The translations under genes and the position numbers were made by a program. A stretch of DNA of 64,000 nt, from assembly GCF_046244365.1 (NCBI RefSeq), contig NZ_CP176395.1, forward strand, positions 7,874,001 through 7,938,000, given 5' to 3'. Below the pieces are notes generated by a model, which ran no database searches, was not told the origin of the DNA, and worked only from the letters and a program-made list of their open reading frames with translations. The DNA is from Paenibacillus_V sp046244365 (GTDB lineage Bacteria > Bacillota > Bacilli > Paenibacillales > NBRC-103111). Shown piece by piece: positions 16,435-25,748 of this stretch; position 1 is the stretch's first letter, and each line of letters starts with the position of its first letter.

Positions 16435-17022
16435 TTAGCCGCCGCGAAGCTTGCGTAAATACGCCTCATAGTCGGCCGGCGCGTTCCAATTCTCGAAGCA
16501 GCCGCTGCCGTCCGGCTCTACATATACGGCTTGCAGCTCCGCATAAAAAGCTTGCAGTCGCAAACGGTCATCACGCAAGCACGCTTCCGCCGTTTGGGCG
16601 ACCCGCTTATGGTAAAAAGCATGAAAAGGCTGTCCCGCGCATAAGACGGCGCCTACGCTTCCGTCCAGCCGTTCGACCATCTCCCGGTATAACGGGACGG
16701 ACACATGCGGCATATCGCATGCCATGATGAAGCCGTAGCCGGCTTCCGGGATGGCCGACAAGCCGGCGTGAATGCCCGCAAGAGGTCCTTTCCCCGGGTA
16801 GCGGTCTTCCGCAAAGCGGATCCGGCTGTCCGTGTCGGCTGAGAGCACATCCGCATAGCGTCGCTCCTGCAGGCTCGCGACAACTACGGTGACATCTGCG
16901 CACAAGGCAAGCAGGTTGTCGCAAATATGCCGGATGAGCGGTTTGCCTTCAACAGGCAGCAGCGCCTTATCAGTGCCCATCCGCGAACTGCGCCCGCCGG
17001 CCAATAATATACCGTGAATCAT
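16435..17022 (-). CDS. mobA: Molybdenum cofactor guanylyltransferase
   Basis: 195 residues. MobA transfers GMP from GTP to molybdopterin to make the bis-MGD cofactor used by enzymes of the DMSO reductase family. The nucleotide-binding start LLAGGRSSRMGTDKALLPVEG is intact, as are GPLAGIHAGL and ACDMPHVS with the metal-binding Asp. It overlaps mobB by four bases (ATGA), so translation is coupled. A bis-MGD enzyme of the FdhF/YdeP type is encoded about 1.4 kb away on the other strand, a likely client. Confidence 0.92.
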   Translation of the reverse strand: MIHGILLAGGRSSRMGTDKALLPVEGKPLIRHICDNLLALCADVTVVVASLQERRYADVLSADTDSRIRFAEDRYPGKGPLAGIHAGLSAIPEAGYGFIMACDMPHVSVPLYREMVERLDGSVGAVLCAGQPFHAFYHKRVAQTAEACLRDDRLRLQAFYAELQAVYVEPDGSGCFENWNAPADYEAYLRKLRGG

Positions 17023-17633
17023 CGCCGCTCCCCTCTCTGTTGTCCGTTCGTGTGGACGATAGCGAGCAGCAAGCGAGATATTCCGTCAACATCGTCGATC
17101 AAGAAGCGCGGCACCTTTGCCTGTTCAATGGTAGCGCCCCCTTCCGCATCCTCTCTCTCATACCAACAGACGGCGGCAAGCGGACGGGAAACCGCATCCA
17201 GCAGCTCCAGATGCGCGGGTTCTTTGAGCAGGACGATTTTCGGATAATGCTCCGCCTTAAAGCCCTCAACCAAAATAACGTCCGCCTCGCGCATCCGGTC
17301 GATCAGCTCCTGCAGCTCCGCCGGACCGCTGCGGATCATCGCCGTTTGATAAGCCGACGTTATGGCCACCATATCCGCACCGGCCGCTCTTTGCTTCCAC
17401 GTATCGGTGCCCGGCGTATCCATGCGGAAATCGTGCCCGTCATGTTTAATCGTACCGACTCGGTAACCGCCGGCTTTGAACGCTTCGATCAACCGGCAGA
17501 TCAGTGTCGTTTTGCCGGTATTTTTGTACCCGACTACTTGAAACACGCAGGGACCGCTCACCTCCATCACTCCCATCCGTTTATCGCCGTTCGAATTATC
17601 GCCTTGATTGCTGCGAAAAATCATTGTCTGCAT
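17019..17633 (-). CDS. mobB: Molybdopterin-guanine dinucleotide biosynthesis adapter protein
   Basis: 204 residues. The P-loop VVGYKNTGKTTL, preceded by a beta strand, and the MobB-typical GTIKHDGHDF and VEGFKAEHYPKI segments are present. MobB is a GTP-binding helper of MobA. About 20 residues before the conserved part make the start uncertain: the ATG at 17633 has only a weak AAAGAAAG site, and an internal ATG (MGVMEVSG) near 17576 is possible. It forms an operon with mobA. Confidence 0.88.
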   Translation of the reverse strand: MQTMIFRSNQGDNSNGDKRMGVMEVSGPCVFQVVGYKNTGKTTLICRLIEAFKAGGYRVGTIKHDGHDFRMDTPGTDTWKQRAAGADMVAITSAYQTAMIRSGPAELQELIDRMREADVILVEGFKAEHYPKIVLLKEPAHLELLDAVSRPLAAVCWYEREDAEGGATIEQAKVPRFLIDDVDGISRLLLAIVHTNGQQRGERR

Positions 17634-17857
17634 ACGCTTTCTTTGTTAAGATTAGCATAAATCAGCCATAAAATAACCTTGGACATGACGCCGGGCGCTC
17701 GCGCATACCAATAAAGGCGATCTCTTTTTCGGATTGCCGGCCCAATACGGACGCTTCAGCACAGCTTTGCGATACTCGATTGACACGGAATAGCGCAACC
17801 TGTTACCGGTTAAACGAACGCGCAAACAATGAATAAACCGGCGGAGTTGAGAACGAT

Positions 17858-18244
17858 ATGAACAAAACGGAAGCCGAGTTCAGCAACATCGTCAAGGCGT
17901 TTCGCAAGCGGCATATGGGCAAAGGCCCCCGCGAAATCCGAACGACGTTCTGCAAAAACTGGGCGATCTGCGAAATATCCGGTAACTTGTCGCCCGTCGA
18001 GAAATTCATTTCGACATCGGACGACGGCAAGCATATTTTACGGCAGGCCCGCACTCAAATGGTGAAGGACATGTATCGCAACCATCCGCCTGTCGAGCTG
18101 GAGGAGCTGCTGGGCGCGAAATTCCTCGATCTGTACGTCGATATCGACATCGATAAAGACTTCGGCATGTCCGTTTTCGTATTCGATCAGGACATTGCGC
18201 ATAAATTCGGCGGGAACGAAGCCGGCCCCGTTAAAGGACACTAG
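17858..18244 (+). CDS. DUF2294 family protein
   Basis: 128 residues. MNKTEAEFSNIVKAFRKRHMGKGP followed by TTFCKNWAICEISGNLSPVE is the DUF2294 pattern. The family has no settled function. There is no signal peptide or membrane helix; a Cys pair (TTFC..., AIC) lies near residues 32 and 39. A GGAG lies before the ATG. It precedes the FdhF/YdeP oxidoreductase gene by 141 bases in the same direction, hinting at a shared role. That link is inference. Confidence 0.85.
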   Translation: MNKTEAEFSNIVKAFRKRHMGKGPREIRTTFCKNWAICEISGNLSPVEKFISTSDDGKHILRQARTQMVKDMYRNHPPVELEELLGAKFLDLYVDIDIDKDFGMSVFVFDQDIAHKFGGNEAGPVKGH

Positions 18245-18385
18245 ACGCAAAAAGCATAGAAGCCGTTGGCGCTTGGCAGCGAACCTGCCGGAGACGAACG
18301 CTGTGAAATGACGTTAGCATGTGAAACCGTCATATCGCGGCGTTTTTTAATTCCATACTCCCGAAAGACGAAAGAGGTGCTACGA

Positions 18386-20737
18386 ATGGGCAACACGAAA
18401 CATAGCGGGCCGATCAAGCTGCCCTCCCGCCCCGATCCGCGCTTGTGGGTGAGCAAGGTTCCTTTCGGTCTCGGCAAAATCAAGCCGCATCATATTCGCG
18501 ATACGATGAAGGTGGTCTGGGAAAACCGCGACAGCCTCCCGTACGCTTACCGGATTTTGACACAGGGCGTCTGCGACGGTTGCGCGCTCGGCGTGTCCGG
18601 TTTGTACGACCGGACGCTTGAAGGCCCGCATCTCTGCACGACGCGGCTGAACGTGCTGCGCCTGAATACGATGCCGGCGATCGCGCCGGAAACACTCCAT
18701 GCCGATATCGGCGAGCTCCGCAAGATGGACAGCTCCGAGCTGCGCAAGCTGGGGCGCATCCCCTATCCGCTCATCCGCCGAAAGGGAGAAGAGCGCTTTA
18801 GCCGCATCTCTTGGGACGAAGCGCTCGATCTGGTCGCGGACAAAATACGCCGCATCCGGCCGAAGCAGCTGGCCTTCTATTTGACGGCGCGCGGCATCAC
18901 GAACGAATCGTATTACGCGGCCGGCAAAGTGGCGAGACTTCTCGGGACGAACAATATCGACAATGCGTCCCGTATCTGCCATTCGCCTTCCAAGACCGCG
19001 CTGAAGCGTTCGCTCGGCATCGGCGCTTCCAGCTGCAGCTACAAGGATTGGATCGGTACCGACGTGCTCATTTTTTGGGGCAGCGTCGCGGCCAATAACC
19101 AGCCGGTCTCCACGAAATATATGTATGCCGCCAAACGCAAAGGCACCAAAATTATCGTCATCAACCCCTATCACGAACCTTCGATGGACAGCTACTGGGT
19201 GCCGTCGATCCCGGAATCGGCCTTGTTCGGCACGAAGATCGCGGATGACTTTTACCAGGTTAACATCGGCGGCGATATCGCTTTTATGAACGGCATCATG
19301 AAGCACTGGTTCGACATGGAGGACAAACAGCGGGGATCGGCAATCGACAGACGCTTTGTCGAAGCGCATACGACCGGGCTTGCGGCAATCGAAGCGCACA
19401 TCAGAAGTCAGGATTGGAGCCTGCTGGAACGATCCTCCGGTCTGACCAAGGCGCGTATGCGCGAATTCGCGGAGCTTTTGGCCGGAGCGAAATCCGCCGT
19501 TTTCGTCTGGAGCATGGGACTGACACAGCACCGCTTCGGGACCGACAATATTTCGCAGGTCGCCAATCTGGCGATGCTGCGCGGATTTCTCGGGCGCGAG
19601 TATTGCGGGGTCATGCCGATTCGCGGCCACAGCGGCGTGCAGGGCTCGGGCGAAATGGGCGCCGACCCGTTCAGCCTGCCCGGCGGCGACTTCAAAGAAG
19701 ACGATATCCGCAGAATCGAGCGGCTTTGGGGCTTTCCCCTGCCCCGCTGGCAGGGCGATATCGTCGGCGTGACGCTGGAGAATGCCGTACTGCCGGAAGA
19801 GCACGAACGGAAGCTGAAGCTGTTCTATACGTCGGGCGGCAACTTTCTCGAAACGATGCCCGATCCTGCGTTTATTGGACGCTGCCTGGAATCGGTCGAC
19901 ATTCGCGTCCATCAGGACATCATCCTCAACACCTCCACGCTGGCGGATGCTCAGGAGGCGGTCGTCGTGCTGCCGGCGATGACCCGCTACGAGCAGCCGG
20001 GAGGCGGAACGTCGACGTCGACGGAGCGGATGGTCTACTTCTCGCCCGAAATCGAGGGAAGGCGCATGGGGGAAGCCCGCGCCGAATGGAGCATCTACGC
20101 CGACCTCGCCGGGCGCGTAAAGCCCGGGCACAAAGCGCTGGACAGTCTGGCCAGCGCGCAGGCGATTCGCGAGGAAATCGCGAAAGCCGCTCCCTATTAC
20201 GACGGCGTGCAGCATTTGCGGCAAAAGGGCGACGTTTTCCAATGGGGCAACGCCTATCTGTGCGAGGGCGGCGCGTGCCCGACTTCCGACGGCCGCGGCA
20301 GGCTGCTGCCGATCGAGCTGCCGGAGCTGCGGAAGCCGGAAGGGCATTTCTACGTCACGACGCGCAGGGGCAAGCAGTTCAATTCGATGGTGTACAGCAG
20401 CACCGATCCTTTTAACGCCGCAGACCGGTTCGACGTGCTCGTTCACAAGAACGACGCCCGCACGCTCGGCATTCGCGAAGGCGACGCCATCGTCGCCTAT
20501 AACCGGCACGGCTACTTCTACGGGCGAGCCAAATTCGATATGATCCGCGAAGGCAATATCGCCGTCTATTGGCCGGAGGGCAACGCCCTTCTGCCCAAGG
20601 GCGTCTACGAGCCGTTTGCCGGCATTCCCGAATACAACGCGGCGGTCATCGTCGAGAAAGCGGAAACGTTCCACGCCTTCAAGGACACGAAGTACGTAGA
20701 GCGGCGAATCGCCGAGCTGGAAACCGAAATCGAGTAG
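18386..20737 (+). CDS. FdhF/YdeP family molybdopterin oxidoreductase (formate dehydrogenase-like)
   Basis: 783 residues of the DMSO-reductase superfamily. N-terminal Cys63-x2-Cys66 with Cys84 (GVCDGCALG ... HLCTTRL) probably bind an Fe-S cluster, although the usual four-Cys spacing is not seen. Cys198 in NIDNASRICHSPS sits where formate dehydrogenases have Cys or Sec as the Mo ligand. GHSGVQGSGEMGADP and LNTSTLADAQEAVVVLPAMTRYEQ are typical of this branch. The C-terminal molydopterin dinucleotide-binding domain covers about residues 650-770. AAAGAGG precedes the ATG at 18386; the frame upstream (18266) is not protein-like. No partner electron-transfer subunit is adjacent, so formate activity is not assured; E. 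coli YdeP acts in acid resistance. Confidence 0.88.
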   Translation: MGNTKHSGPIKLPSRPDPRLWVSKVPFGLGKIKPHHIRDTMKVVWENRDSLPYAYRILTQGVCDGCALGVSGLYDRTLEGPHLCTTRLNVLRLNTMPAIAPETLHADIGELRKMDSSELRKLGRIPYPLIRRKGEERFSRISWDEALDLVADKIRRIRPKQLAFYLTARGITNESYYAAGKVARLLGTNNIDNASRICHSPSKTALKRSLGIGASSCSYKDWIGTDVLIFWGSVAANNQPVSTKYMYAAKRKGTKIIVINPYHEPSMDSYWVPSIPESALFGTKIADDFYQVNIGGDIAFMNGIMKHWFDMEDKQRGSAIDRRFVEAHTTGLAAIEAHIRSQDWSLLERSSGLTKARMREFAELLAGAKSAVFVWSMGLTQHRFGTDNISQVANLAMLRGFLGREYCGVMPIRGHSGVQGSGEMGADPFSLPGGDFKEDDIRRIERLWGFPLPRWQGDIVGVTLENAVLPEEHERKLKLFYTSGGNFLETMPDPAFIGRCLESVDIRVHQDIILNTSTLADAQEAVVVLPAMTRYEQPGGGTSTSTERMVYFSPEIEGRRMGEARAEWSIYADLAGRVKPGHKALDSLASAQAIREEIAKAAPYYDGVQHLRQKGDVFQWGNAYLCEGGACPTSDGRGRLLPIELPELRKPEGHFYVTTRRGKQFNSMVYSSTDPFNAADRFDVLVHKNDARTLGIREGDAIVAYNRHGYFYGRAKFDMIREGNIAVYWPEGNALLPKGVYEPFAGIPEYNAAVIVEKAETFHAFKDTKYVERRIAELETEIE

Positions 20738-20912
20738 CTTTCGACAGCGTCTGTTGCCCATGTATGTCGAGAGAAATAAGCGGGAAGAAGAACGTGCGAT
20801 GACAAGCTGGGCGAAGTTGAGAGAAGCTAGATGAACGTCTGACGGATGAAACCTTCGGATATACAACCATAAATAAATGCCTTATACCACACCGGCTCTA
20901 GGTCTGGCTCTA

Positions 20913-21081
<169 letters not shown>

Positions 21082-21178
21082 CCTGGCTCTGGCTCTAGCC
21101 TGGCTCTGGCCTCTAGCTATAGCTATAGCTCCGGCTCTGGCTTGGCACCGGCACACCGGCACCGTAATGCCGATCGTC

Positions 21179-21315
21179 TAAGAGTCCCTAGGGACTCTTA
21201 ATTGGTCCCCTTCCCTCATTTGGGCACATTTAGAAGACGCCAAAGACTTCTAATTCCGGCTATCCGCCCCAAAATCGCTCTACACAGCCAATTAGAAGTC
21301 CCTAGAGACTTCTAT
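21179..21315. repeat. Palindromic intergenic repeats around AGTCCCTAGGGACT
   Basis: A perfect 22-base palindrome centred on CCTAGG lies at 21179-21200. A near-perfect relative, AGAAGTCCCTAGAGACTTCT, lies at about 21294-21313. A split relative with AGAAG and ACTTCT arms lies near 21231-21252. They recur within 140 bases of non-coding DNA and look like one repeat family. Confidence 0.7.
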
Positions 21316-21458
21316 ATTCACAAGATCAGGGGTAACTGACGGATTAAGCGTCTTTAGCGTCGTCTAAACTCCTGTTCTGCGAGCAGTATTCAGCCTGCGC
21401 AAACAGAGCGCCCAATACATTTCCCATTATTTCCCAAAGTTTCGGGTTGCCTTCTATC

Positions 21459-21492
21459 AAAAAAAATGCCGCCCACGAATCGTGAGCGGCAT
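21459..21492 (-). terminator. Rho-independent terminator of the MBL hydrolase gene
   Basis: On the minus strand ATGCCGCTCACG pairs with CGTGGGCGGCAT around a short loop and is followed by eight T's. It starts four bases after the hydrolase stop. Confidence 0.92.
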
Positions 21493-21495
21493 GTT

Positions 21496-22428
21496 CTATT
21501 TCAACCAAACGGTCCCTCCGTGAACCGGCTCGAGCAGCCTGTCGGGATCGAGCAAGCGGCGCCCCCACTCGGTGTAAAGCCGGTTGAGGGCTTCCTTCGG
21601 CGTATCGTCGGCCAGCCGGAACGCCCCGTAATGCATCGGGATCATATAATGGCCTCCCGTATCCACGAACGCCTGCACCGCCTCTTCCGGACTGACGTGC
21701 TGCAGCTTCATGAACCATTCCGGCTCGTACGCGCCGATCGGCATCAGGACGTAATCCGGCTTATATTTCGCGCCAATTTGGGCGAAGCCGCCAAAATATC
21801 CGCTATCCCCCGCAAAATAGACGGTGCGGCTTCCATCCCGCAGAACCCAGCCTCCCCAATGCGAGGAGTTCGTATCCCAAGGGGTACGTCTCGTCCAATG
21901 CTGAGCCGGCACGAACGTAAACGTTACGCTCCCTTCCTGCATGTCCTCCCACCAAGCGAGCTCCTGCACGCGGGAGAATCCTTTCCTTCGCATTTTACCG
22001 GCCAAACCGTGCGGCACCAGCACAAGCGGCTGCCCCTTGGCGCGAATCCGGCGAAGCGTCGGAAAATCGAGATGATCGTAATGGCCGTGCGAGATCAGCA
22101 CGACATCGATCGGCGGCAGCTTCTCCAGCGGTACGCCGGGTGCCGCAAGCCGTTTCATGAATCCCATGCTTTCCGCCCATACCGGATCGGTTGCGATCCA
22201 TAGACCGCCGAGCCGCATCAAAAAGGTCGAATGTCCGATCCACGTGACGGTCGGCTCGTCCCCGGCAGCGAGCATGCGTTCGATCTCTTCGCTTGGCGCC
22301 TGCGGCACGACGAAGGACAAATCCTTCCGCTTCGCCTTCCGTTCCTTGCGCCATTGCAGCATATCACCCAGCGTGTTCATCCGCTCGACACCGCCCATAT
22401 TCGCATAGCGGTAGCGTTGTTTCGACAT
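21496..22428 (-). CDS. MBL-fold metallohydrolase, UlaG/NAPE-PLD-like
   Basis: 310 residues. The metallo-beta-lactamase fold is shown by VTWIGHSTFLMRLGGLWIATDPVW, the HxHxDH motif in ISHGHYDHLDFPTL, PAQHWTRRTPWDTN, YFAGDSGYF and the final His in MIPMHYGAF. This architecture belongs to the L-ascorbate-6-phosphate lactonase/N-acyl-phosphatidylethanolamine phospholipase D-like branch. The substrate is unknown. AAGGGGGT lies before the ATG. It is a single gene with its own terminator. Confidence 0.9.
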   Translation of the reverse strand: MSKQRYRYANMGGVERMNTLGDMLQWRKERKAKRKDLSFVVPQAPSEEIERMLAAGDEPTVTWIGHSTFLMRLGGLWIATDPVWAESMGFMKRLAAPGVPLEKLPPIDVVLISHGHYDHLDFPTLRRIRAKGQPLVLVPHGLAGKMRRKGFSRVQELAWWEDMQEGSVTFTFVPAQHWTRRTPWDTNSSHWGGWVLRDGSRTVYFAGDSGYFGGFAQIGAKYKPDYVLMPIGAYEPEWFMKLQHVSPEEAVQAFVDTGGHYMIPMHYGAFRLADDTPKEALNRLYTEWGRRLLDPDRLLEPVHGGTVWLK

Positions 22429-22475
22429 GACGTTGTACCCCCTTAATCGTTAATCCCCTATATGGTTAATGACCC

Positions 22476-22587
22476 AAGGATAAACGGCTTCGCCGTCCTT
22501 TTAGGGACAAGCGCGTTTACCGAGATTTAGAGCGACTTCCACGATATACTTTCTGATCAATCAAGGATCAACGGCTTCGCCGTCCTT
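22476..22587. repeat. Two REP-like hairpin repeats AAGGAT(A/C)AACGGCTTCGCCGTCCTT
   Basis: Copies lie at 22476-22500 and 22563-22587 in the same orientation. Each has the palindromic core ACGGCTTCGCCGT inside AAGG...CCTT arms. The rest of the gap 22429-22820 shows no gene. Confidence 0.75.
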
Positions 22588-22821
22588 GGTATACGAAATC
22601 CGTTTGCGCGCGGCAAAGAGCGGGGATGTCGGTATAGCGGCCGTAAACGTTGCACCCCATTCCCCCATCCGCCTTTGCCGCTTTCTTCTACGCTTTATTC
22701 CAACCCGTGGCTATCTAGATTAATACGATACAAAACCGAAGACGTTCCGGCATGATGCCAGGTCGCCATTTGCGAACCGCCTTCCGGAACCGAAGACCGT
22801 CCCTCGTTCCCTCTACATAGC

Positions 22822-22855
22822 AAAAAGACGCCAATCCGAAGGATTGAACGCCTTT
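22822..22855 (-). terminator. Terminator of the inositol monophosphatase gene
   Basis: Read on the minus strand, GGCGTTCAATCC pairs (with one bulge) with GGATTGGCGTC around TTC and is followed by TTTTT, ten bases past the stop codon. Confidence 0.8.
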
Positions 22856-22865
22856 CTCTGTGCTT

Positions 22866-23744
22866 TTATAGACCTGTCGCCTTCGCTTCGGAAAGAACCG
22901 CCTGGAGCTCGCCGTGGATGGCGCCGTTCGTGGCGATCACATGGCGCGTTTCCAGCGAGTACGGACGTCCCGCCGTATCCGTAATGTGCCCGCCCGCTTC
23001 CTGAACCATCAATGAACCTGCCGCAATATCCCACGGATGGAGCCCGATTTCCCAGAAGCCGGTCAACCGGCCAGCCGCCACGTAAGCTAAATGCAGCGCG
23101 GCCGCTCCAGCCGTACGTATGTTGCGGACTCTAGGAGCGAGCGCCTGAATGCCCGCCAAGTTGCAAGGCAGATTCACCTTCCGGTCGACCGGGAAGCCCG
23201 TTGCGATCAGCCCGTCCGCAAGCTTGAGCTCCTGCGAAACGGTCATCCGTTTGCCTTTGACATAAGCGCCCTTCCCCTTCTCCGCAACGAATAGCTCGTC
23301 GCGAATCGGGTCGTAAATCACGCCGACGATCACTTCTCCATTGTGCGCAAGAGCGATCGACACCGCAAAATAAGGAAAGCCGTGCACGAAATTCGTCGTG
23401 CCGTCCAGAGGATCGACGATCCATAAGTACTCGTCTCCCCGCACTTCCTTAAGCGCTTCCGCCGAAGCTTCCGGCCCCGCCTCGACGCCTTCCTCTCCAA
23501 GGAAAGAATGGTGCGGAAAATGCGTCATGATCAAATTGCGGATCATCGTTTCCGAGCCCTTGTCCACTTCCGTTACAAGATCGTGGCTGGAATATTTCAA
23601 GTCGAGGTTATTGTAATCGCCGAGCTTGCTTTTGATCCATTCTCCGGCTTTCGCCGCCGTATTGATGGCAACCGCCGTAAAGCTTTTACCGCTAACTGTA
23701 TATGCCGATTTGCCTTCAGTCGTCAATGGTATCCACTCTTTCAT
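22866..23744 (-). CDS. suhB: Inositol monophosphatase family protein
   Basis: 292 residues. It carries the Mg-dependent phosphatase motifs HDLVTEVDKGSE, FLGEEG, IVDPLDGTTNFVHGFPYF and HPWDIAAGSLMV. The family hydrolyses myo-inositol 1-phosphate or related sugar phosphates; many bacterial members have a broad range. Length is slightly above the usual 260-270 because of about 25 extra N-terminal residues (MKEWIPLTTEGKSAY). The ribosome binding site of the ATG at 23744 is weak, so a later start is possible. It is monocistronic by layout. Confidence 0.88.
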   Translation of the reverse strand: MKEWIPLTTEGKSAYTVSGKSFTAVAINTAAKAGEWIKSKLGDYNNLDLKYSSHDLVTEVDKGSETMIRNLIMTHFPHHSFLGEEGVEAGPEASAEALKEVRGDEYLWIVDPLDGTTNFVHGFPYFAVSIALAHNGEVIVGVIYDPIRDELFVAEKGKGAYVKGKRMTVSQELKLADGLIATGFPVDRKVNLPCNLAGIQALAPRVRNIRTAGAAALHLAYVAAGRLTGFWEIGLHPWDIAAGSLMVQEAGGHITDTAGRPYSLETRHVIATNGAIHGELQAVLSEAKATGL

Positions 23745-23958
23745 TCTGACTTACCGCCGGAGGACCCGAAATCGTCCGACCCGCGGCCTTCGCTTTTACG
23801 GAAAAAGCCCGAAACCAGCGTTGCGAAAGCGTTTTTCCGTACAAGTTCAGTATAGTCATATTACGTTATAATTGCTACGGCGTTTCAACCAAAATTGATC
23901 GTGACATGTGACAAATCGGGGAATACGGCAAGCAACCGCGCTCCGTCTCTCCCAATCG

Positions 23959-24774
23959 TTACAGTCCTGCAACGATCATCCGGACGGCCAGCACGAACAG
24001 CGTGATGCGGAGCAGCCAAAGCAGCCCTTTGCCGCTCATACGCGAGGCGATGCGCGCTCCCAGCTTGCCGCCGAACCAAGCCCCCGGCGCGAGCGCCGCA
24101 ACGGCAAGCCAGTCCACCTCGCCCAAGGCGACATGCGTCGCGCTGCCCAGAATGGCGGACAAGAAGATGACGAACATCGAAGTCGCGGTTGCCACATGCG
24201 GCGGATACCGGAACAATAGCACCATAAGCGGCACGAACAGCGAACCTCCGCCTATGCCGAACAAACCGGATATAAGGCCGACTCCTACGCCAACCAGCAG
24301 TGCGGATATGATGTTGTAGCCGTAACGATGCTCCGTACCCGAGGCGTCTACGAGCACCCTTTGGATGCGCCAATCGATATGGACGGGCTTCAAGTAATCC
24401 CGCGCCACCATCAGGCCCGCCATAAACAGCATAAAAAAGCCGAACGTGAGCTGAAAGCCCGATCCGTTAAACGCCCCCGTAAACGAAGCGCCGAGAATCG
24501 ACGCAGGTCCGCTTGCCGCAAAATAGAGCCAGCCGCTGCGAAAATCGACCTTGCCTTGCTTGACGTAAGTAACGGTCGAGGCCAGCGCGGTAACGATCAG
24601 CACCGTGAGGGAAGTCCCTACAGCGACGGGGCTTGAGATCGTTTCGCCGAGCAGAGCCGGTCCCAGCAGCGTAAGGGCGGGAACGATAATGATGCCTCCG
24701 CCGAGGCCGACGATGCTTCCGAACGTGGCGGAAACGAGACCGATAAGAAACAAAACGATGAATCCGATAACCAA
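23959..24774 (-). CDS. Sulfite exporter TauE/SafE family membrane protein
   Basis: 271 residues with about eight membrane segments in two repeated halves. Each half contains the family glycine motif (FGSIVGLGGGIIIVPAL near residue 20, LFGIGGGSLFVPLMVLL near residue 175). TauE/SafE proteins move sulfite, sulfoacetate or other small organic anions out of cells; the substrate here is not evident. The start is a TTG at 24774 with AAGGGAG 9 bases upstream. No obvious partner gene is adjacent. Confidence 0.88.
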   Translation of the reverse strand: MVIGFIVLFLIGLVSATFGSIVGLGGGIIIVPALTLLGPALLGETISSPVAVGTSLTVLIVTALASTVTYVKQGKVDFRSGWLYFAASGPASILGASFTGAFNGSGFQLTFGFFMLFMAGLMVARDYLKPVHIDWRIQRVLVDASGTEHRYGYNIISALLVGVGVGLISGLFGIGGGSLFVPLMVLLFRYPPHVATATSMFVIFLSAILGSATHVALGEVDWLAVAALAPGAWFGGKLGARIASRMSGKGLLWLLRITLFVLAVRMIVAGL

Positions 24775-24895
24775 TCCGCTCTACTCCCTTATCTGCAATG
24801 TCGCTTGAAGTTTGATTTCTCTTTATTAAGACTATGCATGCCGAAGCCGGAAAACCGGTTTGCGCCGGGCCTTCTTGCCGATCATCCAAAACGAC

Positions 24896-24938
24896 GAAAC
24901 CATCCGGGCAAGGGTTCCCCCTTGTTACGGATGGTTCG
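24896..24938 (-). terminator. Hairpin terminator after fabI
   Basis: AACCATCCG and CGGATGGTT enclose a second stem CAAGGG-TTC-CCCTTG. On the minus strand this strong hairpin is followed by a T-rich GTCGTTTTGG tail. It lies about 36 bases past the fabI stop. Confidence 0.7.
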
Positions 24939-24974
24939 TTTACAGCGCGCGATCGCTTGCTGCGGGATTAAAGT

Positions 24975-25748
24975 CTATACGCCTACGATATGATAGCCGT
25001 TATCCACATAAATGACTTCGCCGGTAATGCCTCGGGACAGATGGCTCATCAGGAACATCGCGGTGTCCCCGACCTCGGCGGTTTCGGTCGTCCGGCGCAG
25101 CGGCGCTTTCTCTTCGACCGTTCTCAAGATCGAGTTGAAATCTTTGATCCCTTTTGCGGCGAGCGTGCGGATCGGACCTGCGGAAATCGCGTTGACGCGG
25201 ACGTTGTACTGGCCAAGGTCGTTAGCCAAGTAGCGAACGCTCGCTTCGAGAGCGGCTTTGGCGACGCCCATCACGTTGTAGTTTTTCATGGCGCGTTCGG
25301 CGCCGAGGTAAGTCATCGTCATGATGCTGCCGCCTTCGGTCATGAGCGGATAAACGCGCTGGCTGACGGCGACGAGCGAATAGGCGCTAATGTCGTGCGC
25401 AAGCGCAAAACCTGCCCGGGACGTATCCACGTACAAGCCTTCCAGCTCCTCGGTTTTGGCGAATGCCACGCTGTGGACGTAGCCGTGCAGGACGCCGAAC
25501 TGCTCCTTGAGCGCTGCCGCGAGCGCGTCGATTTCTTCGTCGACGGTCACGTTGCAAGGAATAACGAGCGAGCTCCCCGGAAGCGTCTCCGCCAGCTTGC
25601 GGACGCGTTCCTCCACCCGTTCGCTTTCGTATGTAAAGGCAAGGCGTGCGCCTTGGGCTGCAAGCGATTGAGCAATCGCCCATGCGATGCTGCGATCGTT
25701 TGCCACACCCATGACGAGAATATTTTTACCGGCTAACAATTGACTCAT
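24975..25748 (-). CDS. fabI: Enoyl-[acyl-carrier-protein] reductase (NADH), FabI
   Basis: 257 residues. It catalyses the last step of each fatty-acid elongation cycle. The SDR-type cofactor segment NILVMGVANDRSIAWAIA, HSVAFAK, the FabI-type active site Y-x6-K in KNYNVMGVAKAALEAS and the closing VIYVDNGYHIVG are all present. The ATG at 25748 gives the standard FabI start MSQLLAGKNILV; the frame continues open to 25859 without resembling the family. It is monocistronic in layout. Confidence 0.95.
   Translation of the reverse strand: MSQLLAGKNILVMGVANDRSIAWAIAQSLAAQGARLAFTYESERVEERVRKLAETLPGSSLVIPCNVTVDEEIDALAAALKEQFGVLHGYVHSVAFAKTEELEGLYVDTSRAGFALAHDISAYSLVAVSQRVYPLMTEGGSIMTMTYLGAERAMKNYNVMGVAKAALEASVRYLANDLGQYNVRVNAISAGPIRTLAAKGIKDFNSILRTVEEKAPLRRTTETAEVGDTAMFLMSHLSRGITGEVIYVDNGYHIVGV

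Noticed and set aside
18380..20866. Minus-strand open frame of over 800 codons opposite the FdhF-like gene
   Set aside because: It is antisense to a strongly conserved coding sequence, has no Shine-Dalgarno sequence, and is rich in Arg/His/Asp in a way typical of shadow frames in GC-rich DNA.
21344..21718. Minus-strand frame overlapping the end of the MBL hydrolase
   Set aside because: Out-of-frame shadow that runs through the hydrolase terminator.
23818..23840. Possible CcpA (cre) site GCGAAAGCGTTTTTC upstream of the inositol monophosphatase gene
   Set aside because: The spacing of the TG and CG parts does not fit the cre consensus.
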